DNA of 64,000 nucleotides from Streptococcus sp. Marseille-Q6470. Its GTDB lineage: Bacteria; Bacillota; Bacilli; Lactobacillales; Streptococcaceae. The position numbers were made by a program, and so were the translations under genes. Below the pieces are notes generated by a model that was not told where the DNA came from, searched no databases, and saw only the letters and a program-made list of their open reading frames with translations. Where the stretch lies: positions 186,001-250,000 of the forward strand of contig NZ_OX336385.1 in the NCBI RefSeq assembly GCF_946902905.1. The letters are read 5' to 3'. Each line of letters opens with the position of its first letter. Position 1 is the first letter of the stretch. Of this stretch, positions 58,493 to 64,000 are shown one piece after another.

Positions 58493-58852
58493 ATGCGCAT
58501 CATTTATCTCAGTATTGGATTCATCTCATTAGCTTTAGCCATCGTTGGTGTAGTCTTGCCTTTATTACCAACGACCCCATTTCTTTTATTGTCAATTGCC
58601 TGTTTTTCAAAATCTTCTAAACGGTTTGAAGATTGGCTCTATCATACCAAGCTCTATCAAACTTATGTTGCGGACTTTAGAGAAACTAAGTCTATTGCAC
58701 GTGAACGTAAGAAGAAGATTATTGTTTCGATTTATATTTTGATGGGAATTTCCATTTATTTTGCTCCACTTTTACCTGTTAAAATTGCTTTAGGCTGCTT
58801 AACAGTATTTATAACCTATTATCTCTTTAAGGTCATACCAGATAAAGAATAA
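58493..58852 (+). CDS. DUF454 (YbaN-like) inner-membrane protein
   Basis: A 119-residue membrane protein. The N-terminal signature GFISLALAIVGVVLPLLPTTPFLLLSIACFSKSSKRFEDWLYHT and the later pair of helices define the family, whose function is unknown. AGGAG precedes the ATG. It stands alone between topA and cutC. Confidence 0.87.
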   Translation: MRIIYLSIGFISLALAIVGVVLPLLPTTPFLLLSIACFSKSSKRFEDWLYHTKLYQTYVADFRETKSIARERKKKIIVSIYILMGISIYFAPLLPVKIALGCLTVFITYYLFKVIPDKE

Positions 58853-58906
58853 TTTTAAAAAGGTTTGATTTCACTTGATAAAAAACAGAGGTTACTAAGA
58901 ATAATA

Positions 58907-58915
58907 TGATATAAT
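58907..58915 (+). promoter_or_regulatory. cutC extended -10 promoter
   Basis: TG-A-TATAAT at 58907-58915, 30 bases before the ATG. Confidence 0.65.
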
Positions 58916-58945
58916 AACATTAAAGAAACCTTCAAGGAGTATCAA

Positions 58946-59578
58946 ATGATTTACGAATTTTGTGCTGAAAATGTGACCTTGCTTGAAAAAGCTATGCAGG
59001 CAGGAGCTCGCCGTATTGAGCTCTGTGATAATTTAGCAGTTGGTGGAACAACTCCAAGCTACGGAGTAACCAAGGCAGCTGTGGAACTGGCATCCGACTA
59101 TGATACGACCATTATGACAATGATTCGTCCACGGGGTGGTGACTTTGTCTACAATGACTTAGAAGTTGCCATCATGCTCGACGATATTCGTCTTACTGCA
59201 CAGGCAGGTAGCCAAGGGGTTGTCTTTGGTGCATTGACAGCAGATAAGAAGTTGGACAAAGCCAACCTTGAAAAATTGATTGCAGCATCTAAAGGAATGG
59301 AAATTGTGTTCCATATGGCTTTTGATGAATTAAGTGATAAAGATCAGTTAGAAGCGATTGACTGGCTCAGTCAAGCTGGAGTAAGACGTATCCTGACCCG
59401 AGCTGGTGTATCTGGTGACTCTCTAGAGAAACGCTTTGCTCACTATCATAGAATTCTAGAACACGCAGCCGGTAAAATTGAAATTCTACCTGGTGGAGGA
59501 ATTGACATGGACAACCGTCAAACCTTTATCGACCAACTGGGTGTGACACAATTACATGGAACCAAGGTTGTCTTCTAA
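58946..59578 (+). CDS. cutC: CutC-family protein (copper homeostasis / TIM barrel)
   Basis: A 210-residue TIM-barrel protein with the CutC signatures EFCAENVTLLEKAMQAGARRIELCDNLAVGGTTPSYG, MIRPRGGDFVYND, HMAFDE and ILPGGGID. It has been linked to copper tolerance in bacteria, but its enzymatic function is not settled. AAGGAG precedes the ATG. A hairpin follows immediately and runs up to the next gene. Confidence 0.9.
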   Translation: MIYEFCAENVTLLEKAMQAGARRIELCDNLAVGGTTPSYGVTKAAVELASDYDTTIMTMIRPRGGDFVYNDLEVAIMLDDIRLTAQAGSQGVVFGALTADKKLDKANLEKLIAASKGMEIVFHMAFDELSDKDQLEAIDWLSQAGVRRILTRAGVSGDSLEKRFAHYHRILEHAAGKIEILPGGGIDMDNRQTFIDQLGVTQLHGTKVVF

Positions 59579-59590
59579 AAAATAGAAAGG

Positions 59591-59614
59591 AACTGCTAGC
59601 TTTGGGTAGCAGTT
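59591..59614 (+). other. Hairpin between Shine-Dalgarno sequence and start of the next gene
   Basis: AACTGCTA, 8-base loop and TAGCAGTT form a perfect 8-bp stem. It could be a weak cutC terminator (tail TTTTCG). GAAAGG directly upstream (59585-59590) would come within 7 bases of the ATG at 59622 if the hairpin is folded out. Confidence 0.5.
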
Positions 59615-59621
59615 TTCGCTT

Positions 59622-60278
59622 ATGTTTGAAATTTTTAGAGCCTATCAATTTAACACTAAAAAGGCTAAAGAGTATGGATTTGTAGAAAATCAAGGAATAT
59701 GGACTTATAGTTCGCCTATTTTGCAGGGTGATTTTCTTATGAGGATTACAGTGGAGGATAGTGATTTAAGGTTTCAAGTTTTTGACCAGGAAACTGGTGA
59801 CCTCTATCCTCAAGTTCACATGGAAAGCATGAGAGGAACTTTTGTCGGAAGTGTTCGAGAGGCATGCCTAGAGGAACTTTTTAACATCAGAAAGGCCTGT
59901 TTTGAAGTCCAGGAGTTTATCTGTCCTCAAACCAAGAGAATCATGACTCGAGTTCAAGAAATCTATGAAAATCAACTGGAATACTTATGGGAAAAATCTC
60001 CTGATACAGCTGTTTTACGCCATGAAGATAATCAGAAGTGGTATGCAGTACTAATGAAGATTTCTTGGGAAAAACTGGATAAGTCACGAGAAGGAGAAGT
60101 GGAAGTTGTGAATTTAAAACATGATTTGGTTTCTGATTTGTTAGCAGAAAGAGGCATTTATCCTGGCTTTCATATGAATAAACGCTATTGGATTAGTCTA
60201 CCACTTGATGATACTCTGACTGACGAGAAGGTACTTGAATTATTTGAGAAAAGTTACTTTTTGACTTCGAAAAAATGA
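59622..60278 (+). CDS. MmcQ/YjbR-family protein with N-terminal extension
   Basis: A 218-residue soluble protein. The C-terminal half (about residues 95-218) fits the MmcQ/YjbR DNA-binding-like fold, with YAVLMKISWEKLDK and HMNKRYWISLPLDDTLTDEKVLELFEKSY. The N-terminal part (FRAYQFNTKKAKEYGFVENQGIWTYSSPILQGDFLMRI) is an additional beta-rich segment. Function unknown. No ribosome-binding site lies in the usual window before the ATG because a hairpin fills that space. Confidence 0.75.
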   Translation: MFEIFRAYQFNTKKAKEYGFVENQGIWTYSSPILQGDFLMRITVEDSDLRFQVFDQETGDLYPQVHMESMRGTFVGSVREACLEELFNIRKACFEVQEFICPQTKRIMTRVQEIYENQLEYLWEKSPDTAVLRHEDNQKWYAVLMKISWEKLDKSREGEVEVVNLKHDLVSDLLAERGIYPGFHMNKRYWISLPLDDTLTDEKVLELFEKSYFLTSKK

Positions 60279-60362
60279 GATTGTATGTTTGAGTTTTCAA
60301 ATAGGTTTAATTACCCAAATATTCTTTACTGAAGAAATTTTCAGAAAATAATGGATTTTTTC

Positions 60363-60391
60363 TTGACAAGCAGTTTTCCCTATGCTAGAAT
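60363..60391 (+). promoter_or_regulatory. leu operon promoter
   Basis: TTGACA at 60363-60368 and TAGAAT at 60386-60391 with a 17-bp spacer and a TG extension at 60383-60384. It is one of the best promoters in the window. Confidence 0.88.
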
Positions 60392-60427
60392 ACTAAACAA
60401 GACATCAAACAAAGGAGAAAGTCAAAC

Positions 60428-60481
60428 ATGAAAACAGCTAAGTTTAATCAATTTGCTTTGTTGTTGAGGTACTCGGGCTAG
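60428..60481 (+). CDS. leuL: Leucine leader peptide
   Basis: A 17-codon ORF, MKTAKFNQFALLLRYSG, with AAAGGAG at 60411-60417 as its ribosome-binding site. Three consecutive leucine codons (60458-60466, TTG TTG TTG) make it a sensor of charged leucine tRNA. It is followed by mutually exclusive hairpins and a terminator, the arrangement of ribosome-mediated attenuation. Confidence 0.85.
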   Translation: MKTAKFNQFALLLRYSG

Positions 60482-60498
60482 TGCAGAAGCATTAGTCC
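60475..60498 (+). promoter_or_regulatory. leu leader pause hairpin
   Basis: GGGCTAGTGC, loop AGAA and GCATTAGTCC form a 10-bp stem (two G-T pairs) that includes the stop codon of the leader peptide. Confidence 0.7.
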
Positions 60499-60509
60499 TG
60501 TTTGGCTTA

Positions 60510-60562
60510 CCAAGCGGGAGTAAATCGACATCTCGCTTGGAATTCCGAGCGAGATGTTTTTT
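60510..60562 (+). terminator. leu attenuator (antiterminator and terminator)
   Basis: The terminator is ACATCTCGCTTGG (60528-60540), loop AATT, CCGAGCGAGATGT (60545-60557), then TTTTTTC. An upstream CCAAGCG (60510-60516) can instead pair with CGCTTGG (60534-60540) and break the terminator. Confidence 0.85.
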
Positions 60563-60592
60563 CTATATCGAAAATGTGAAGGGAGAATTCTC

Positions 60593-62155
60593 ATGCGTGT
60601 AGTTGAGTTTTTAGATACTAGTCTCCGAGATGGTGAGCAGACGCCAGGTGTTAATTTTTCAATCAAGGAAAAGGTTGCTATTGCTAAACAACTGGAGAAA
60701 TGGGGCATTTCAGCAATAGAAGCTGGTTTTCCAGCAGCTAGTCCAGATTCATTTAAAGCAGTTCAGGAAATCGCTAAAGCCATGAAGAAAACTGCAGTGA
60801 CATGTTTAGCACGTTCTGTCAAATCTGATATTGATGCGTGTTATGAGGCGCTGAAGGATGCTAAGTATCCACAAATCCATGTCTTTATCGCAACTAGCCC
60901 TATTCATAGAGAGTTCAAGTTGAACAAGAGTAAAGAGGAAATATTGGAAGCAATTAAAGAACATGTTTCCTATGCATGTTCTAAGTTTGAAGTAGTAGAA
61001 TTCTCTCCTGAAGATGCGACTAGAACCGAGTTGGATTTCCTTTTACAAGTCGTTCAGACAGCGGTAGATGCGGGTGCGGCCTATATCAATATTCCTGACA
61101 CGGTTGGTTTTACGACACCAGAGGAATATGGAAGCATCTTTAAATACTTGATTGACAATGTACAAACTGACCGACAAATTATCTATTCACCTCACTGTCA
61201 TGATGATCTTGGAATGGCGGTAGCAAATAGCCTTGCGGCCGTTAAGAATGGGGCAGGACGTGTTGAGGGAACCATTAACGGTATCGGAGAACGAGCTGGG
61301 AATGCTGCTCTAGAAGAGATAGCAGTAGCTCTCAATATTCGCCAAGATTATTACCAAGCAGAGACAAGCATCGTTCTAGATGAAACCATCAATACGTCTG
61401 AAATGGTTTCACGCTTCTCAGGGATTCCAGTTCCTAAAAATAAGGCAGTTGTCGGAGGAAATGCCTTTTCTCACGAATCAGGTATTCACCAAGATGGCGT
61501 TCTTAAAAATCCACTTACCTACGAAATCATCACACCAGAGCTGGTGGGTGTTAAGAGTAACAATCTGCCACTTGGTAAATTATCTGGTCGCCATGCCTTT
61601 GTAGAAAAACTAAAAGAATTGGCCCTAGACTTCACAGATGAGGATATCAATCCACTCTTTGCCAAGTTCAAAGCCTTAGCAGATAAGAAGCAAGAAGTTA
61701 CAGACGCAGATATTCGGGCTCTGGTAGCTGGAACCATGGTTGAAAACCCAGAAGGCTTCCACTTTGATGATCTGCAACTTCAAACTCATGCGGAAAACGC
61801 TATTGAAGCGACCGTCAGTCTGTCTAATCTGGATGGTGAGAAGGTCGAATTTAATGCTACTGGGCAAGGTTCTGTAGAGGCTATCTTCAACGCTATCGAC
61901 AAGTTCTTTAATCAATCGGTTCGTCTGGTATCCTATACAATAGATGCGGTAACGGATGGTATTGATGCCCAGGCTCGAGTATTAGTTACTGTTGAAAACA
62001 AAGACACAGAAACAATCTTTAATGCGGCCGGACTTGATTTTGATGTACTGAAGGCTTCAGCAATTGCATACATTAATGCCAATACCCTTGTTCAAAAAGA
62101 GAATACTGGCGAGATGGGACGCAGCGTCTCCTACCGAGATATGCCTAGTCTTTAA
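60593..62155 (+). CDS. leuA: 2-isopropylmalate synthase
   Basis: A 520-residue enzyme that condenses 2-oxoisovalerate with acetyl-CoA, the first step of leucine synthesis. The TIM barrel carries [18 protein letters not shown] and the metal ligands in [33 protein letters not shown] follows, and the C-terminal regulatory domain (about 390-510) should bind leucine. The ATG at 60593 follows GGGAG; a longer frame from 60554 begins inside the attenuator. leuB follows after 11 bases. Confidence 0.97.
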   Translation: MRVVEFLDTSLRDGEQTPGVNFSIKEKVAIAKQLEKWGISAIEAGFPAASPDSFKAVQEIAKAMKKTAVTCLARSVKSDIDACYEALKDAKYPQIHVFIATSPIHREFKLNKSKEEILEAIKEHVSYACSKFEVVEFSPEDATRTELDFLLQVVQTAVDAGAAYINIPDTVGFTTPEEYGSIFKYLIDNVQTDRQIIYSPHCHDDLGMAVANSLAAVKNGAGRVEGTINGIGERAGNAALEEIAVALNIRQDYYQAETSIVLDETINTSEMVSRFSGIPVPKNKAVVGGNAFSHESGIHQDGVLKNPLTYEIITPELVGVKSNNLPLGKLSGRHAFVEKLKELALDFTDEDINPLFAKFKALADKKQEVTDADIRALVAGTMVENPEGFHFDDLQLQTHAENAIEATVSLSNLDGEKVEFNATGQGSVEAIFNAIDKFFNQSVRLVSYTIDAVTDGIDAQARVLVTVENKDTETIFNAAGLDFDVLKASAIAYINANTLVQKENTGEMGRSVSYRDMPSL

Positions 62156-62166
62156 AGGAGAATACC

Positions 62167-63204
62167 ATGACAAAGAAAATTGTTGCCCTTGCAGGTGACG
62201 GAATCGGCCCAGAAATCATGGAAGCTGGTTTAGAAGTTCTAGCCGCTATAGCCGAAAAAACAGGCTTTGACTATGAGATAGATAGGCGACCTTTTGGCGG
62301 TGCAGGTATTGATGCAGCAGGCCATCCTTTGCCAGATGAAACTTTAAAAGCTGCTAGAGAAGCAGATGCTATCCTTCTGGCAGCTATTGGTAGTCCTCGG
62401 TATGATAACGCAACGGTTCGACCTGAACAAGGCCTATTAGCTCTTCGCAAGGAACTCAATCTCTACGCCAATATTCGTCCGGTAAAAATCTTTGAGAGTC
62501 TCAAGCACTTGTCGCCTCTCAAACCTGAACGAATAACTGGTGTTGACTTTGTAGTAGTTCGTGAATTGACCGGAGGGATTTACTTTGGTGATCATATCCT
62601 TGAAGAGCGAAAAGCACGTGATATTAATGATTATAGTTACAATGAAGTGGACCGGATTATTCGCAAGGCCTTTGAAATAGCAAAGGGACGAAGAAAGATG
62701 GTTACTAGTATTGATAAGCAAAATGTTTTGGCAACTTCAAAACTCTGGAGGAGAGTGGCTGAGGAAGTCGAAAAAGATTATCCCGACGTAATCTTAGAAC
62801 ACCAGTTGGTTGATTCAGCTACCATGCTCATGATTACCAATCCGGCTAAGTTTGATGTTATCGTTACTGAGAATCTTTTCGGAGATATCTTATCTGATGA
62901 ATCAAGCGTCCTATCTGGGACACTCGGAGTCATGCCATCGGCTAGTCACTCTGAAAACGGACCAAGTCTTTATGAGCCTATTCATGGTTCTGCACCTGAT
63001 ATAGCAGGTCTAGGAATTGCCAATCCTATTTCCATGATTTTATCAGTTGCTATGATGCTACGTGATAGTTTTGGACGATTTGAAGATGCAGAACGTATCG
63101 AAGATGCTGTAGGAGCAAGTTTAGTAGCTGGAATTTTAACGAGAGATATAGGAGGACAGGCTTCGACCAAGGAAATGACAGAAGCCATTATCGCAAGACT
63201 ATGA
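62167..63204 (+). CDS. leuB: 3-isopropylmalate dehydrogenase
   Basis: A 345-residue NAD-dependent oxidative decarboxylase, the third step of leucine synthesis. Signatures are ALAGDGIGPEIM, VVRELTGGIYFG and NLFGDILSDESSVLSGTLGVMPSAS, the last carrying the metal-binding aspartates, plus the NAD loop EPIHGSAPDIAG. Its stop overlaps the following small gene by 4 bases (ATGA). Confidence 0.97.
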   Translation: MTKKIVALAGDGIGPEIMEAGLEVLAAIAEKTGFDYEIDRRPFGGAGIDAAGHPLPDETLKAAREADAILLAAIGSPRYDNATVRPEQGLLALRKELNLYANIRPVKIFESLKHLSPLKPERITGVDFVVVRELTGGIYFGDHILEERKARDINDYSYNEVDRIIRKAFEIAKGRRKMVTSIDKQNVLATSKLWRRVAEEVEKDYPDVILEHQLVDSATMLMITNPAKFDVIVTENLFGDILSDESSVLSGTLGVMPSASHSENGPSLYEPIHGSAPDIAGLGIANPISMILSVAMMLRDSFGRFEDAERIEDAVGASLVAGILTRDIGGQASTKEMTEAIIARL

Positions 63205-63470
63205 AACTAAACGAAGGAATTACTGTTGCTCTCTTGATTTGGAACCTTTTGATTTTTATAATCTATGGCATTGACAAATCCAAGGCAAGGAGAAAAGCCT
63301 GGCGCATCCCTGAGAAAATCTTACTCATTTTAGCTTTTACTTGTGGTGGTTTTGGTGCTTGGTTAGCAGGAATCACTTTTCATCACAAGACTAGAAAATG
63401 GTACTTTAAAACAGTTTGGTTTCTTGGGATGGTGACCACACTAATCGCTTTGTATTTTATATGGAGGTAA
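63201..63470 (+). CDS. DUF1294 membrane protein within the leu operon
   Basis: An 89-residue membrane protein with three hydrophobic segments and the family pattern YGIDKSKARRKAWRIPEKILLILAFTCGGFGAWLAGITFHHKTRK. The function of DUF1294 is unknown; some homologues are fused to cold-shock domains. It is translationally coupled to leuB (ATGA) and leuC starts only 3 bases after its stop, so it is truly inside the operon. Confidence 0.87.
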   Translation: MKLNEGITVALLIWNLLIFIIYGIDKSKARRKAWRIPEKILLILAFTCGGFGAWLAGITFHHKTRKWYFKTVWFLGMVTTLIALYFIWR

Positions 63471-63473
63471 TGA

Positions 63474-64000
63474 ATGGCAGGAAAATCGATTTTTGATAAA
63501 TTATGGGACCTCCATGTCATCACAGGAGAAGAAGGACAACCTCAACTCATGTATGTAGATCAGCACTATATTCACGAGGTGACCAGTCCTCAAGCTTTTC
63601 AAGGATTACGAGATGCAGGACGTAGATTGAGACGACCAGATTTAACATTTGGTACCTTTGACCACAATGTACCAACGGTCAATATCTACGATATTCGAGA
63701 TGTCATTTCCAAGGCGCAAATTGATAAGCTTGCTGAAAATGTTGAGGAGTTTGGGATTGAACATGCGGCCCACGGTTCTGAAAAGCAGGGAATCGTTCAC
63801 ATGGTAGGTCCAGAAACAGGACGGACGCAACCAGGAAAATTCATCGTCTGTGGCGATAGCCATACAGCTACCCACGGAGCTTTCGGGGCGATTGCTTTTG
63901 GAATAGGGACTAGCGAGGTCGAGCACGTATTTGCTACTCAAACCCTCTGGCAGGTTAAACCCAAGAAAATGTTGGTGGAATTCACAGGAGTTCCTCAAAA
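63474..64000 (+). CDS. leuC: 3-isopropylmalate dehydratase large subunit, N-terminal part (3' end outside window)
   Basis: The frame is open from ATG 63474 to the window end (175 full codons). The start [31 protein letters not shown] and the stretch [31 protein letters not shown] are those of LeuC, the aconitase-like [4Fe-4S] subunit that isomerises isopropylmalate together with LeuD. The cluster cysteines lie further on, outside the window. GGAGG at 63463-63467 is the ribosome-binding site. leuD is expected next. Confidence 0.95.
   Translation, partial: MAGKSIFDKLWDLHVITGEEGQPQLMYVDQHYIHEVTSPQAFQGLRDAGRRLRRPDLTFGTFDHNVPTVNIYDIRDVISKAQIDKLAENVEEFGIEHAAHGSEKQGIVHMVGPETGRTQPGKFIVCGDSHTATHGAFGAIAFGIGTSEVEHVFATQTLWQVKPKKMLVEFTGVPQ

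Larger units (their letters stand above)
60279..60592 (+). promoter_or_regulatory. leu operon leader region
   Basis: This 314-base gap holds the promoter, leader peptide, hairpins and attenuator of the leucine operon (separate entries). The first 80 bases are AT-rich, and I see no further feature in them. Confidence 0.8.

Noticed and set aside
60279-60592. T-box leader for the leu operon
   Set aside because: No T-box core sequence (TGGNACCGCG type) was seen; the leader peptide with Leu codons explains the region.

Overview
The window is a gene-dense, AT-rich stretch of a Gram-positive chromosome. It is most likely a Mitis-group (viridans) Streptococcus that is not S. pneumoniae. The evidence is: an F-type ATPase operon in the streptococcal order c-a-b-delta-alpha-gamma-beta-epsilon; SigX (late competence) boxes TACGAATA in front of comEA and dprA; local gene orders typical of pneumococcus and its relatives (tmk-holB-yabA-rsmI, trmFO-pyrH-frr-cvfB, comEA-comEC, ldh-gyrA-srtA, pde2-rpmE2); and many TG-extended -10 promoters. 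An intact alanine dehydrogenase, a c-subunit that differs from my recollection of the pneumococcal one, and a different overall arrangement of these blocks argue against pneumococcus. No phage, insertion sequence, CRISPR array or rRNA operon is visible.

Layout. 1-12.4 kb: end of an amino-acid permease, the PBP3-type carboxypeptidase DacA, an AI-2E-family membrane protein, EF-Tu, then replication and translation housekeeping genes (tmk, holB, yabA, rsmI, trmFO, pyrH, frr, cvfB, yozE-like, phoH). 12.4-19 kb: alanine dehydrogenase, a GNAT acetyltransferase, the DNA-uptake pair comEA-comEC, a U32 protein and a CHY zinc-finger protein. 19.2-25.5 kb: the complete ATP synthase operon. 25.5-35.7 kb: 6-phosphogluconolactonase, a second AI-2E-family protein, a TPR protein, a DegV protein, HU, L31B, the DHH phosphodiesterase Pde2, flavodoxin, chorismate mutase, a fluoride-channel gene pair, L19 with a structured leader, tRNA-Arg(CCU) and two unrecognised proteins. 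35.7-49.2 kb: HAD and HD hydrolases, a DEAD-type helicase, an oxidoreductase, a YoaK-like protein, rplU-prp-rpmA, the murA operon through map, ccdA with a thioredoxin-like lipoprotein, and ldh. 49.4-64 kb: gyrA-srtA, asd-dapA, dprA, topA, small conserved genes, cutC, and a leucine operon leuA-leuB-DUF1294-leuC that runs off the window and is preceded by a 17-residue leader peptide and a transcription attenuator.

The most interesting non-coding signal is a family of three related intergenic elements (38338-38475, 52661-52835 and, inverted and divergent, 54024-54249). Each sits against a stop codon. They share a 5' hairpin, a central stem with a compensatory base change between copies, and a 3' hairpin. 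Other points worth checking: the leu attenuator; SigX boxes fused to the T-tracts of upstream terminators; a palindrome filling the hup promoter spacer; 11-bp tandem repeats upstream of the ATPase operon; an HD-domain gene whose promoter predicts a leaderless mRNA; and a gene whose Shine-Dalgarno sequence is separated from its start by a hairpin. Start codons were adjusted by eye using ribosome-binding sites and family N-termini. No database search was run, so family names rest on motif and sequence recognition.
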